Assembly: GCF_030326305.1 (NCBI RefSeq) | Contig: NZ_JACAKB010000021.1 | Span: 1-64,000, forward strand | Source of the DNA: Myroides odoratimimus | GTDB taxonomy: Bacteria > Bacteroidota > Bacteroidia > Flavobacteriales > Flavobacteriaceae | DNA length: 64,000 nucleotides | Reading direction: 5' to 3' | Shown here: one piece after another, positions 53,836 to 63,944 of the stretch | How positions within the stretch are numbered: position 1 is the stretch's first letter | How the letters are laid out: each line of letters starts with the position of its first letter | Program-made: the position numbers and the translations under genes | The notes under the pieces: model-generated | Database searches by the model: none | What the model was told of the DNA's origin: nothing | Seen by the model: only the letters and a program-made list of their open reading frames with translations

Positions 53836-54402
53836 CTAGTACTTTTTCATGCTCTTAAACAATCCATATACTTGAGAGTATTCTGGCTCTTTAATCACTT
53901 TTACTTCTGCAACACCTTCTAATCTAGCAGATGTAATATAACGACACAACAATAGATAAATCTCTTTTCCCTCTTGATCTACATTTATCTCTAACTGCAT
54001 TGGTCTATCATCTGCAGTCTCTTGATCAGTTAAACTTGCCCAATCATTGTTATTAAACATATTTATAATATGCATATCATCAGGTCCAAATGGCTCTGTT
54101 CCACGCTCAGGATGAGCAAACTTAACCATTCCTCCCATAGAGGTAAGTTTTCCACCACTTTTTTTACTATAAATTTCAGTTCCTCCTAAGTAGGTATAAC
54201 CTGCAGCAAATAATACACCTACGATGGCTGCACCACGTACTAACCATCCCTCCATAATAATACCTGGGAAAATGATTAAAACAAGAAAACCTAAGGTAAA
54301 GATACCTCCTATTACTTTCTTTGTTACGTTTGTTCTTTCTTCAAAATGTTCTGGTTGAGATTTAAAAAACTCAAACAATTGATCTGGATACTTCTGTTTC
54401 AT
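53836..54402 (-). CDS. Two-helix membrane protein, downstream of DUF3137/LemA
   Basis: A 188-residue protein. Two adjacent transmembrane segments (about 32-50 and 54-71: FTLGFLVLIIFPGIIMEGWL, VRGAAIVGVLFAAGYTYLGG) are followed by a soluble C-terminal domain. No family is recognised. It is the third gene of an operon with lemA and DUF3137 (18-bp gap), so it may belong to the same membrane complex. Confidence 0.7.
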   Translation of the reverse strand: MKQKYPDQLFEFFKSQPEHFEERTNVTKKVIGGIFTLGFLVLIIFPGIIMEGWLVRGAAIVGVLFAAGYTYLGGTEIYSKKSGGKLTSMGGMVKFAHPERGTEPFGPDDMHIINMFNNNDWASLTDQETADDRPMQLEINVDQEGKEIYLLLCRYITSARLEGVAEVKVIKEPEYSQVYGLFKSMKKY

Positions 54403-54420
54403 AATTTTACAATTTATTAT

Positions 54421-55464
54421 TTATATTTCACTTAAATTCATCATACTACGCGATAAACACACATTATTATAGAAGTTATTCACGCTGTTGCCTTTTGCTA
54501 TTTTAGTATTGTCAAGCCCTAATAATCCTTCGGGAATATTAATTGCTGCATAGAAGTGATTAAAAGCATATGAAATCATTATGTCTTTATCATATCTCTT
54601 TTTAAGTTCTACCATTTTTCTCATTCTACTAGGTGTTAATATATAACGGGCTAAAGTATCATCACTACTATAAACAGTAAAGGCATGCTCAAACTCTACA
54701 TCTTCCATTTTGATTAACTCAATTCCATCTCTATTTTTAAGTTTTTGAATATTATCTGCTAGGTAATCCATATGTTTCTCTAATTTATCAGGTACTATAA
54801 TTACAATACCTCCTATATTTTTCTTTAAAGACACTGTGCTAAACATTCCTCTAAAATCTAGGGTTATATCTTCCATTCTCTTTGAGAATATCCCTCTAAA
54901 CATATAGATAACAACTGTGATAAATGTTCCTACTGAAGACTTAGAAAGCCAATACATCAATGTACTCTTTTTAAGTCCTATATCATTAATTGTTATTGTT
55001 CTACCTTGCTCAGAAAGCTTGAGTTCACCTAATGAATAGGCAGAAACTTTGTCTCGTTGTATATTGCCAAAAAATCCGCTAAGCATTAGTTTAGATATCG
55101 AGAAAGCTCCTTTTTCAAAATGATATTGACCACTGGGCAGGATGGTCTTAATAATTTTTTGGATTGCCTGTTGCTCGGTTTGAATATATTTAGAGTAATA
55201 ATAACTCGTACCGAGTGTTCCTATGATAATTAAAACAAATAAAGGTATGATTATATAAAGTATTGTACTGTTATCTATTTGATCAAACCATTGACTATGA
55301 GTATAAATTAGAATATTAAATGAAATAAAAATTCCTAAGAAGTAGACAATACTTCCTCCGTATGACAAAACCTTAAACAGGTTCAGTATACGCGTATGCT
55401 TTTTTACTTTTAACAATGTACTTTGTAATTCTAATTCTAGTTTGTCTATTTCTTCTTTTTCCAT
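54421..55464 (-). CDS. DUF3137 membrane protein
   Basis: A 347-residue protein. Two transmembrane helices lie in about 25-95 (LSYGGSIVYFLGIFISFNIL, ILYIIIPLFVLIIIGTLGTS). The C-terminal domain with DITLDFRGMFSTVSLKKNIG, VEFEHAFTVYSSDDTLARYI and LTPSRMRKM is diagnostic of DUF3137. Genes of this family are paired with lemA in many bacteria; its first codon overlaps the lemA stop by one base. Function unknown. Confidence 0.88.
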   Translation of the reverse strand: MEKEEIDKLELELQSTLLKVKKHTRILNLFKVLSYGGSIVYFLGIFISFNILIYTHSQWFDQIDNSTILYIIIPLFVLIIIGTLGTSYYYSKYIQTEQQAIQKIIKTILPSGQYHFEKGAFSISKLMLSGFFGNIQRDKVSAYSLGELKLSEQGRTITINDIGLKKSTLMYWLSKSSVGTFITVVIYMFRGIFSKRMEDITLDFRGMFSTVSLKKNIGGIVIIVPDKLEKHMDYLADNIQKLKNRDGIELIKMEDVEFEHAFTVYSSDDTLARYILTPSRMRKMVELKKRYDKDIMISYAFNHFYAAINIPEGLLGLDNTKIAKGNSVNNFYNNVCLSRSMMNLSEI

Positions 55465-56003
55465 TATTTAGTAAATAAAGATCTTACATCTATATCTTTA
55501 GCTTCTTCTTCGCTGATTGCAATTAGCTCCACTACTTTATAATTCTTGGTTGAAGCAATAATAGAGGATGGAAACATTTGAACATAATTATTATAATCAA
55601 CAGCAGCAGCATTAAAAGATCTACGCGCTGCTTGTATTTGCAACTCCATTTCTTCTAAAGAATATATTAACTTAGTAAATTGACTATCCGCTTTAAGGTC
55701 TGGATACTCTTCAGAGAGTAATTTAATAGAAGGCAGATCTATAGAAGAAGCTTCTTTGGTATCTAGTGCATTACTTCTGAGTTTTGTAACCTCTAGTAGA
55801 ATATTGCTTTCATGATCAACATACTTCTCTATCGAAGCCACTATATTAGGAATCAAACTACTTCTTTGTTTTAACATAACAGATATACTACTATCTGCTT
55901 GTTTAATTCTATTGTTTTTGTGAACAAAAGAATTAAGAGTATTAATCCACCATAAAACAATAATTGTTACAATAAGTAAGGGTACTAAATAATATGTAAT
56001 CAT
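55464..56003 (-). CDS. lemA: LemA-family protein
   Basis: A 179-residue protein with one N-terminal membrane helix (YYLVPLLIVTIIVLWWINTL). The LemA helical bundle follows: FVHKNNRIKQADSSISVMLK, QRSSLIPNIVASIEKYVDHE, LEEMELQIQAARRSFNAAAV and DYNNYVQMFPSSIIA. The helical domain faces the outside of the membrane in LemA structures. First gene of the operon with DUF3137; function unknown. Confidence 0.9.
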   Translation of the reverse strand: MITYYLVPLLIVTIIVLWWINTLNSFVHKNNRIKQADSSISVMLKQRSSLIPNIVASIEKYVDHESNILLEVTKLRSNALDTKEASSIDLPSIKLLSEEYPDLKADSQFTKLIYSLEEMELQIQAARRSFNAAAVDYNNYVQMFPSSIIASTKNYKVVELIAISEEEAKDIDVRSLFTK

Positions 56004-56201
56004 ATCTTAAAAGTTATTCTACTCTAAGTAATAGTTTTCTTTAATTTTAACCAAAAGTAGTTAACATTAACTTAATATAAAAATTGAATGTATCAATATT
56101 TTTATATATTTTACAATTTATAAATACCATTATTCCATAAAATTGCTTTTTTAATAACACAACAAACCAAATACAGACAAACATCACAGTCATTAGTTAC
56201 T

Positions 56202-56771
56202 GAAGTTTCGCACCTTCAATTAAAGTCTCTTTAGGTATTACAAATATTGATAAAATTACCTAAACAGTTAAATTACTACACATTACAGATGTGTCAATAA
56301 AATCCAAAAAGAGCTTTTTAATAAAGTTGTCGATAAAGTCAATCAATCTAAAGACGAAGTGTTTTACTCTAAGTAACAGATAAATTAAACTAGTATAAAC
56401 AATTTAATGTTGCGAAGCGTTCTATGAGTGAACTATTTAACTGCAGTAATCTTGCGAAGCGATACAACGGCCTTAATGGATAAACGAGCATCAATAGGTG
56501 CAAATTCATAGAAACAAAATTCTGTTTGACCGAAGGGAGTTCATTTTGTTTCAGAATTTGTGCCAAAATTGACCGTTTAGGAATTACAGCCTTGACTTTT
56601 TTTGTTACTTTTTGGTGTCAAGACAAAAAAGTAAAAGATTAAAAGAATTAGATATTAGGCGTATCTTACAATATTATAAGACAAAAGTAATGTTGTTCGT
56701 AATAACACATATCCCAGGTAAAAGCCATTTATTTCTTACTTAAAAACACTCAAAATAGGGGTGCGAAACTT
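56202..56771. repeat. 570-bp segment bounded by 12-bp inverted repeats
   Basis: AAGTTTCGCACC (56202-56213) and GGTGCGAAACTT (56760-56771) are perfect inverted repeats; partial similarity extends outward (AGTTACT against AGTTAGTTA). The segment has no open frame and encloses structured repeat copy B. It could be the ends of a decayed IS or a non-autonomous (MITE-like) element. The rest of the 56004-57026 gap shows no gene. Confidence 0.5.
56405..56640. repeat. Structured intergenic repeat, copy B
   Basis: The same ordered blocks as 1655-1890 are present: TTGCGAAGCG, AGTGAACT, CTTGCGAAGCGAT, ACGGCCTTAA, CGAAGGGAGTT, GTGCCAAA, then GCCTTGACTTTTTTTGTTACT and the complementary AAAAAAGTAAAAG arm. 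The centre folds by GAAACAAAAT / ATTTTGTTTC (10 bp) inside CAAATTC / GAATTTG. The stem sequence differs from copy A while the loop GAAGGGAGTT is shared. Confidence 0.6.
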
Positions 56772-57026
56772 GAGTTAGTTATTTATATCGCAAAGGGACT
56801 TGTTAATAGCTTATCTATTTTAAAATCTTTAATCAACTACCCTCTTGTTGAATTCTATCACATAATTCTTTTGAGTTTTAGTCATAGCTCATCATCTCTT
56901 TCCTTATAAAGACTAAAGAACAACCTTAACTGTCAAACCATGTCTTAAAAAACGTTATTAATTCTTTATTTTTTTAACATTTCAAGTACATACCTCATCC
57001 TTAAATAATCCAAAAAACAGAACTTG

Positions 57027-57109
57027 TTATTTAGAACGATTATCAATAATTAAATTTTATGCAATTATTAATATTCATTCTAAATAAATAGATTTGCTCA
57101 ATATCTTTG
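57027..57109 (+). promoter_or_regulatory. Fur-box-like site and promoter elements of the TonB operon
   Basis: TTAGAACGATTATCA at 57031-57045 matches the 7-1-7 Fur consensus TGATAATnATTATCA in 11 of 14 positions, with a perfect right half. TTATTTAGAA (57027-57036) and TTCTAAATAA (57078-57087) form a 10-bp inverted repeat. TAGATTTG (57089-57096) and TATCTTTG (57102-57109) both fit the TAnnTTTG -7 element. No clear -33 box. Iron control is inferred. Confidence 0.5.
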
Positions 57110-57130
57110 CCTCATTGAAAAACAAGATCA

Positions 57131-59908
57131 ATGTACCGCATAAAAAAACACCCTACAACTTTAATTTTTGTAATTTTTATCTTATTAATTAACAAAACAA
57201 TCGCTCAAAACACAACAATTACCTTAACAATACAAGATTCGGTACAAAACCCCATTACTAATGTTTTTGTAGAAATTAAACAAAATAAGGGACAAACCTT
57301 CTATCGAACTACTGATGAAAAAGGAATATTAACCTTAAACAGTATAAATAAGAATTATTTCATTACTACTTCACATCTTGGGTATCACTCTATTGTAGAC
57401 AAAGAAATATCATATCAAAATCAAAATCCTATTATCACTTTAAAAGCCATACACACCCAATTAGAAGATATTGTTGTCAGTGCTAAAGAAGATACTGGGC
57501 TTAGTACAAAATCAGTGATAAACAGACAGGCAATGGAGCACTTGCAGCCATCTAGTTTTGCTGATTTAATGGAACTCTTACCAGGTGGAAAAGCTAAAAC
57601 ACCTAACCTTACTTCTACCAATCGCATTTTAATTCGCGAGTTTGGACAAAGCGGCGGACAGTACAATACAAGTTCTTTAGGGGTGCAGTTTTTAATAGAT
57701 GGAGCTATTGTGAATTCAAATGCAGATTTACAAACCTCTTCCTATGAGGCTCATTCTATAGAGGGTACAAATGTAGCTTCTAAACGCAATACCTCTAGTA
57801 TAGGGGTGGATATGCGTACTATTCCTACCAATGATATAGAAAGTGTAGAGATTATAAGAGGAATTCCTTCTGCTGCTTATGGGGATCTAACCTCAGGTCT
57901 GGTACTTATCAATAGAAAAATAGGAAAAAAAGCACTAGAGACTAGATTAAAGGCAGATGGTTTTAGCAAGCTGTTTTACCTAAGCAAGGGGTTTTCTCTA
58001 TCTCCTACTTGGCATATCAATACCAATGTTGATCTTTTAGATTCTAAAAGTGATCCAAGAAACTTAACCGAGCAATACAATCGCTATGGGGTATCTATTC
58101 GCTCTAGAAAGATATTTGACTTTGCCGATCAAGAACTTAACTGGTATACCACATTAGACTATAATGCTAATATTGACAAGAATAGAATAGATCCTGATGT
58201 AGGGTATGAAAAGGTGGACACCTATAGAAACAATAAACATACAATTGCCTTTTTCAATAGATTACTTCACCGTTTTCACGATCATAAATTATTTAAATCT
58301 ATAGAACTTAAAGTTAATATTCGACAAGGTATTGAAGATCTAAAACAGCGAAAGTTAGTTCAGTTTAGCGGGCCCACCTCTATTTCTATTGCCACGCAAA
58401 CAGGTGTAAACGATGGATACTACCCAAAGACAACTTTCATATCAGACTTTCAAACCCATGGAAGACCCCTTGATATAAATGCCTTATTAAAAACTGATTT
58501 AGAGTTTTCGACCTTAGGTATAAAGCACAATATTGAAGTAGGGCTTGACTATCGCTACGCCAAAAATAATGGGAAGGGACAACTATATGATGTTTTGTTG
58601 CCTCCTAGCCCATCTATGACTACAAGACCACGCCCATTTAATGATATTCCTGCTCATCAAAACTTAGCTTCTTTTTTCGGAGATAAAATGCAGTACAACT
58701 TAAACAACCAAAGCTTTTCGCTTTATGCTGGTTTACGTGCTTCAGCTTTAGTAGGAATGGACAAGAAGTTCAGTATTGCTAACAAGGTTTACCTAGAGCC
58801 TCGTATCAACTTTCAATGGAATCTTCCCAAAGTATGGATTGTTTCTAATCCCTTGAAAACTAACTTGACTTTAGGTTATGGAGAGCTGTATAAACAACCT
58901 ACCCTTGGTATGTTATACCCAAATAAGGCTTATCTAGATTATACTCAATTAAACTTTGCTCATATTGATCCTAATGTGCGCAGGGTTAACTATATGACCT
59001 ATGTTATTGATGTGACTAATCCAAGTTTATTAGCCGCTAAAAACATTAAAAAAGAACTAAGAATAGACTTAGAATATCAAGAGCACAAGATATTCATAAC
59101 ATATTTTGATGAAAAGATGCAATCAGGATTCCGCTCTATCAATAATTATCAGACTTATACTTACAAGAGATATGACACAAGTCACCTAGATATTCACGCC
59201 ATGACACAACAGCCCAACTTAGAGGAACTCCCTTATGAAGAACGGCTTAATCTAAATACAAGAAGCATCACTAACAACGGAAGCGAAACCTATAAAAGAG
59301 GAATCGAGTTTGGGTACTACTCTCCTCGTATTAAATCTATTAAAACAAAATTCTCTTTCACTGGAGCCTATTTTAATACAACTTACAAAAACAGTGTACC
59401 TGTACAAGAGAAACCTACTGTGTCCTTAAATGGAGAAGATTATAAATATGTGGGGATCTACAGTAATTCAACAGGGTATAAAAAGTCAGGACTTAATTAC
59501 AACCTATTTATAGATACTTATTTACAAGGTATTGATATGAGTATTTCTGCGTCAATACAAGGTACTTGGTTCTTAAATGAGAACAACACCTTTAAGGAAA
59601 GAGACCCTATGGCTTACTTTGGTACAGATGGAATTATTCATCCTTTCTTAGAACAAGACAAACAAGATATGCACAAACAATGGCTTGTTCGAAGTGTATC
59701 TTCTACTGATAATATGGGGACAAAATACCCTTTTGATGTGCAAGTGAACTTAAAACTAACCAAGAAGATCGTGAAAAAACTAGGTGTCTCCTTATTTGTA
59801 AATAAGCTATTTGATTATTATAAACCTTATTACTTCAATGGGTATAAAGTAGATAGATCAACTATGACAGACCCTTACTTCGGAATGGAATTAACTTATA
59901 ATTTTTAA
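57131..59908 (+). CDS. TonB-dependent outer-membrane receptor
   Basis: The 925-residue protein has a signal peptide (MYRIKKHPTTLIFVIFILLI to ...AQ at 26). A CarboxypepD_reg-like domain (about 27-115) is followed by a plug (LEDIVVSAKEDTGLSTKSVI, SFADLMELLPGGKAKTPNLT, VEIIRGIPSAAYGDLTSGLV) and a beta-barrel ending in MTDPYFGMELTYNF. It lacks the SusC-type linker and any SusD partner. It is the first gene of an operon with a di-heme peroxidase, downstream of a Fur-box-like site, so a metal-chelate or heme substrate is likely. Confidence 0.9.
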   Translation: MYRIKKHPTTLIFVIFILLINKTIAQNTTITLTIQDSVQNPITNVFVEIKQNKGQTFYRTTDEKGILTLNSINKNYFITTSHLGYHSIVDKEISYQNQNPIITLKAIHTQLEDIVVSAKEDTGLSTKSVINRQAMEHLQPSSFADLMELLPGGKAKTPNLTSTNRILIREFGQSGGQYNTSSLGVQFLIDGAIVNSNADLQTSSYEAHSIEGTNVASKRNTSSIGVDMRTIPTNDIESVEIIRGIPSAAYGDLTSGLVLINRKIGKKALETRLKADGFSKLFYLSKGFSLSPTWHINTNVDLLDSKSDPRNLTEQYNRYGVSIRSRKIFDFADQELNWYTTLDYNANIDKNRIDPDVGYEKVDTYRNNKHTIAFFNRLLHRFHDHKLFKSIELKVNIRQGIEDLKQRKLVQFSGPTSISIATQTGVNDGYYPKTTFISDFQTHGRPLDINALLKTDLEFSTLGIKHNIEVGLDYRYAKNNGKGQLYDVLLPPSPSMTTRPRPFNDIPAHQNLASFFGDKMQYNLNNQSFSLYAGLRASALVGMDKKFSIANKVYLEPRINFQWNLPKVWIVSNPLKTNLTLGYGELYKQPTLGMLYPNKAYLDYTQLNFAHIDPNVRRVNYMTYVIDVTNPSLLAAKNIKKELRIDLEYQEHKIFITYFDEKMQSGFRSINNYQTYTYKRYDTSHLDIHAMTQQPNLEELPYEERLNLNTRSITNNGSETYKRGIEFGYYSPRIKSIKTKFSFTGAYFNTTYKNSVPVQEKPTVSLNGEDYKYVGIYSNSTGYKKSGLNYNLFIDTYLQGIDMSISASIQGTWFLNENNTFKERDPMAYFGTDGIIHPFLEQDKQDMHKQWLVRSVSSTDNMGTKYPFDVQVNLKLTKKIVKKLGVSLFVNKLFDYYKPYYFNGYKVDRSTMTDPYFGMELTYNF

Positions 59909-59914
59909 TATAAC

Positions 59915-61165
59915 ATGAAAAACAGAGTGCTGGCCCTATTTGTGGCTATTTTAGGATTAGGTATTACTACCGTATCGTGTAGTAGTGATGACAATTCGAT
60001 TGACAATGTAGAGAAAGTCGAGTTAGGTAATTTAAGTATCAACTTTAAAACAGATAGAATCAATGGTTTTAAATCGTATGAAAAACTAACTGTAAAATTA
60101 ACAGAGTTAAACACAGGTAAAGAAACTACTCAGGAGCTCGCTTCTACTCCAGATAAGTCAATAACGATTAACAAAGGGTCTTATCAAATCAGTGTAGATG
60201 GTATTGCATTACTGGAATCAGGTGATAAAGTATCAGTGGCTGCTAATAGTGAAGTGAAACTAGTTAATCCTGAAGACAAAGTAGAGCTAGACCTTATTGT
60301 AAAGACATTTGCCGAAGATTTTATCATCGAGGAAGTATTCTTTAGTGGAGTAAAATCTAAAGAAGGTAAAGCCTATAACAGTGGTAAATATTTTAAAATC
60401 ACAAACAATACAGATAAAGTACTCTCAACAGGAGGACTTCTTATCTTAAGGTCTTCTTTTAATTCTGCGATTAAACACAATAATTACACTCCTGAAATTA
60501 GAGATGAGGCGATGCCTGTGGGAGGAGTTGTTTATATTCCCCATGAATTAGGTAAAGATGTTCAACCAGGTGATTTCATCGTAGTAGCAGACATGGCTAT
60601 GAATCACAAATTAGAGGTAGATACTGCTTTTGACCTATCAGGAGCTGATTATGAATACCCAAATACAGATAATCCTAAATTAGGGCAAGTAGATAATCCT
60701 GCCGTACCTAATGCTGTGGTTATATACTCGTATATGAACTTTAATATGTTCTTCTTGCACAACAGAGGATACGAAGGATATGCTATTGCTAGATTTCCAG
60801 AAGGAGTTACAGTAAAATCTTGGTTAACAGATTACAAATACGACTATACCTTTGTATTCCCACAAAATGGAAAAGTTGCAGAAAGATTTGAATACAAAAT
60901 ACCTAACAGCTGGATCATAGATGGAGTAAATAGTGGTATGAAAGCAGCTTGGGAACACAATCCAATAGGTCCTTCTGTAGATAGTGGATGGACAGGAGTT
61001 GCGCTTTCTGATTCAGATCCTACTTACTTCGGTAAATCTATTCGCCGTAAAGAAATCGGGAAAATGCAAAATGGCAAACCTCTTTTTAAAGATACAAACA
61101 ACTCTACTGAGGACTTCGTACAATGGGGAGAGCAAGCAAGTTTAACCCATGGAATAGTTCACTAA
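59915..61165 (+). CDS. DUF4876-like lipoprotein
   Basis: A 416-residue protein with lipoprotein signal MKNRVLALFVAILGLGITTV ending SC (Cys22). An N-terminal beta domain is followed by IIEEVFFSGVKSKEGKAYNS, KYFKITNNTDKVLSTGGLLI, and the NAVVIYSYMNFNMFFLHNRG region of DUF4876. Six bases after the TonB receptor stop. In Bacteroidetes this family accompanies such receptors with a barrel and a cytochrome peroxidase; its biochemical role is unknown. Confidence 0.78.
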   Translation: MKNRVLALFVAILGLGITTVSCSSDDNSIDNVEKVELGNLSINFKTDRINGFKSYEKLTVKLTELNTGKETTQELASTPDKSITINKGSYQISVDGIALLESGDKVSVAANSEVKLVNPEDKVELDLIVKTFAEDFIIEEVFFSGVKSKEGKAYNSGKYFKITNNTDKVLSTGGLLILRSSFNSAIKHNNYTPEIRDEAMPVGGVVYIPHELGKDVQPGDFIVVADMAMNHKLEVDTAFDLSGADYEYPNTDNPKLGQVDNPAVPNAVVIYSYMNFNMFFLHNRGYEGYAIARFPEGVTVKSWLTDYKYDYTFVFPQNGKVAERFEYKIPNSWIIDGVNSGMKAAWEHNPIGPSVDSGWTGVALSDSDPTYFGKSIRRKEIGKMQNGKPLFKDTNNSTEDFVQWGEQASLTHGIVH

Positions 61166-61175
61166 TAGACATTAG

Positions 61176-62696
61176 ATGAAAAAAAACATTATTTTTTCGC
61201 TCTTCTTAACAATACTGTGTGTACCCTCTTTAAAGGCACAAGATTCACTTAGCTTTACAAATAAGATACAACATCAATATGATATAGAAAGAGCTTTAAA
61301 ACACAGAGTATACTATAATCCGGCATTAATGTCGGATTATAGTCCTTTATCCTTCTCTGACTTTCAAGCAAGTTACCAACATCAAAAAGATAAAGCTTAT
61401 TTACTAGAACAAGGCAATCAACAAAGTGGATTACAAGTAAAGGGTAAATCTTATAAGCGATTGACAAATAATAAGGCTATCTGGGGTGAGGTGGTGTACA
61501 ACAACCTAAAACAATATGAGGTACAGTGGAACTCTACACTAGATCCACAGTATGTAGGTCCTTATACACTAGCGGATTCTTCTAAAGGAACAAATAAATA
61601 CGAATCGTATCAATTCAGTGGTGGAGTAACTAAAACCCTGGGTAGATTTGACTTGGGAATAGATCTGTTCTATTTAGCACAAATGAGCCATAGAGAAAGG
61701 GATCCAAGACCTAAAAGTACTTCCTCTGATTTAAGACTTAAAGCAGGTATGGCTTATTCTTTATTTAAAGATTATAAACTAGGGGCTTTTGCTCAAGTAC
61801 TGACCTATAAACAGACTACTTCTGTTATTTTCTTTAGTGAAGTAGCTAGAGCTGATCTGTATCAAATGAATGGATTGGGAGATTATAACTTTTATTTTAG
61901 TAACAAGTCTGACAAGGCTAGATATTCTCAATCAGCATATCACACTGGGCTTAGTTTCAGCTCCTTAAAAGAAGGCGACTTTGCTCTTGGAGTTCAACTT
62001 GGACAAAGTAACCTAACCAAAGCAGCTAGTACAACAAACGCCAATCACGACATTAATAAACTAAAACAAAATGAATTGACCTTGTATGTAAACAAAGGTA
62101 TTACAATTGACCAACATCGTGTAGTAGCTCAAATCACTTATGATAAACTTGATAAAAAAGGGAGTTCTATTCTCTACTCTAACGTAGGAAATGAGTTTTC
62201 TAAGATCCTAGAGTCTCAAAATTACAAGCACAAAACTGAACGTATCAAAGCACAAATGCTCTATCAAGTTAAGCTAAAAGAGGATTTGCTCTCTGTAATT
62301 CCTTCTTATAGCCTTGAAGATGTAAAGGAAAGTACACTTGACTCTAAGAAAAACCGAGATTTTAAATACGGTATTTGGGCATTGCAAACCCGATACATTA
62401 AACCCCTTAGTTCTAAAGATATATTGACTCTAAGTGTAGGCCTACAAAAAAGAGGGGTAAACAAGTCTAGTTATACCTTAGGCGATGCTAATATTAGACC
62501 TTCTATCAAAGAGTGGCTAGACAGTGACTACACTATTTACAGTAGTGAATTTCTCTGCTATAATGCAAGCCTTAGATATGACCAAAAAATAAGTCCAACC
62601 ATAGGGGGATATTTAAAACTTAACTACAATAATTTAAAATACAAATCACATAAGGCAAATTCATTCATAGGCTTTACCGCCGGAATAACCTTTTAG
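61176..62696 (+). CDS. Outer-membrane beta-barrel protein (DUF6850-like)
   Basis: A 506-residue protein with a signal peptide (MKKNIIFSLFLTILCVPSLK A). The remainder is alternating beta-strand sequence with aromatic girdles and no plug, ending HKANSFIGFTAGITF with C-terminal Phe. The family name DUF6850 is from memory. It lies 10 bp after the DUF4876-like gene and 17 bp before the cytochrome peroxidase gene, so it works in the same pathway. Confidence 0.7.
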   Translation: MKKNIIFSLFLTILCVPSLKAQDSLSFTNKIQHQYDIERALKHRVYYNPALMSDYSPLSFSDFQASYQHQKDKAYLLEQGNQQSGLQVKGKSYKRLTNNKAIWGEVVYNNLKQYEVQWNSTLDPQYVGPYTLADSSKGTNKYESYQFSGGVTKTLGRFDLGIDLFYLAQMSHRERDPRPKSTSSDLRLKAGMAYSLFKDYKLGAFAQVLTYKQTTSVIFFSEVARADLYQMNGLGDYNFYFSNKSDKARYSQSAYHTGLSFSSLKEGDFALGVQLGQSNLTKAASTTNANHDINKLKQNELTLYVNKGITIDQHRVVAQITYDKLDKKGSSILYSNVGNEFSKILESQNYKHKTERIKAQMLYQVKLKEDLLSVIPSYSLEDVKESTLDSKKNRDFKYGIWALQTRYIKPLSSKDILTLSVGLQKRGVNKSSYTLGDANIRPSIKEWLDSDYTIYSSEFLCYNASLRYDQKISPTIGGYLKLNYNNLKYKSHKANSFIGFTAGITF

Positions 62697-62713
62697 ACTA
62701 CCACTACAATAAA

Positions 62714-63856
62714 ATGAAAAATAATATAATAATTGGGTTGATTGGATTTACTAGTGTTTTTCTATACAGTTTTGACAAAATGTGGACAAACGAAAATCCC
62801 GAATACCAAAATATTATAGATAGCTATAAAACTCCTATCTCTCAATGGCCAAAGCCTTTTATAGATGAAGGCGTAAATTGGGCAGAAATGCAAAGTATCA
62901 AGCGTGACTCTTTGTATTTTGAAAACCCAAAAAAGCCAGACGTTATCTTGGGAAAGATGCTCTTTTTTGATCCTAAACTATCTATCTCTGAACAGATCTC
63001 GTGTAGCTCTTGTCACGATCCTGAAATGGGCTGGACTGATAGAAGAAGAGTAGCCCTAGGGCATGATCATCTAAAAGGCAGACGAAATACTCCAAGTCTG
63101 TATAATATAGCTGATAGAGAAATCTTCTTCTGGGACGGCAGAGCAAGTAGTATAGAAGAGCAAGCCTTAGGCCCTCTAACGGCACACAATGAAATGGCTA
63201 TGAATCTCGATATACTACCTGAGAGATTAAGTAAAATAGATGATTATACACCTTTATTTAAGGCTGCTTATAACGATACTATCATTACAAATGACAAAAT
63301 TATTAGAGCCTTAGCTGCCTTTCAAAGAACCATCAAAAGCCAACCTAGTAGAGTAGATTACTTTATCGATGGTAAGCACAACTCTTTAACGGATCAAGAA
63401 ATCTATGGAATGCATCTCTTTAGAACAAAAGGTAGATGTATGAACTGTCACTTTGGTAAAGATCTAACTGATGATTCATTTCACAATATAGGTCTTACGT
63501 ACTACAAGCGTTTTTATGAGGATTTAGGCCGTTATAACATCACTAAGGATCCCGAGGATGTAGGTAAGTTTAAAACTCCTTCCCTACGCGATTTACTCAA
63601 TACTCGCCCTTGGATGCACAATGGTCTTTTTGACGATTTGCAAGGCATTGTAAATATCTATAACAGCGGTATGCATATGATTGATCCCACTGCAGAACAG
63701 AAGTTAAAAGATCCGTTATATCCTGTTACAGATTCACTTATGAAACCTCTAGCGCTTACTAGAGAAGAAACTAAAGCAATAGTCGCTTTTTTAGAGGCCT
63801 TATCAGGTAGTCGCTTTAAAATGGATAGACCTGATTTTCCCAGAGCTAAGAAATAA
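62714..63856 (+). CDS. Di-heme cytochrome c peroxidase (CcpA/MauG family)
   Basis: The 380-residue exported protein (N-terminal signal-anchor IIIGLIGFTSVFLYSF) has two heme c sites: CSSCH at 97-101 and CMNCH at 242-246. RNTPSLYN, FFWDGRASSIEEQALGPL, KFKTPSLRDLLNTRPWMHNG and MHMIDP are the usual CCP/MauG signatures. It reduces peroxide or oxidises a partner in the periplasm. Association with a TonB/DUF4876 operon suggests it processes an imported metal or heme compound (inference). Confidence 0.9.
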   Translation: MKNNIIIGLIGFTSVFLYSFDKMWTNENPEYQNIIDSYKTPISQWPKPFIDEGVNWAEMQSIKRDSLYFENPKKPDVILGKMLFFDPKLSISEQISCSSCHDPEMGWTDRRRVALGHDHLKGRRNTPSLYNIADREIFFWDGRASSIEEQALGPLTAHNEMAMNLDILPERLSKIDDYTPLFKAAYNDTIITNDKIIRALAAFQRTIKSQPSRVDYFIDGKHNSLTDQEIYGMHLFRTKGRCMNCHFGKDLTDDSFHNIGLTYYKRFYEDLGRYNITKDPEDVGKFKTPSLRDLLNTRPWMHNGLFDDLQGIVNIYNSGMHMIDPTAEQKLKDPLYPVTDSLMKPLALTREETKAIVAFLEALSGSRFKMDRPDFPRAKK

Positions 63857-63944
63857 GCTTAAACTATTTTAAAATTATTCTAAATAACATTATTCTTCCA
63901 CATTGCTTTTTTATCTTTACAGTAAACAAAACTCGAAAAAGAAT

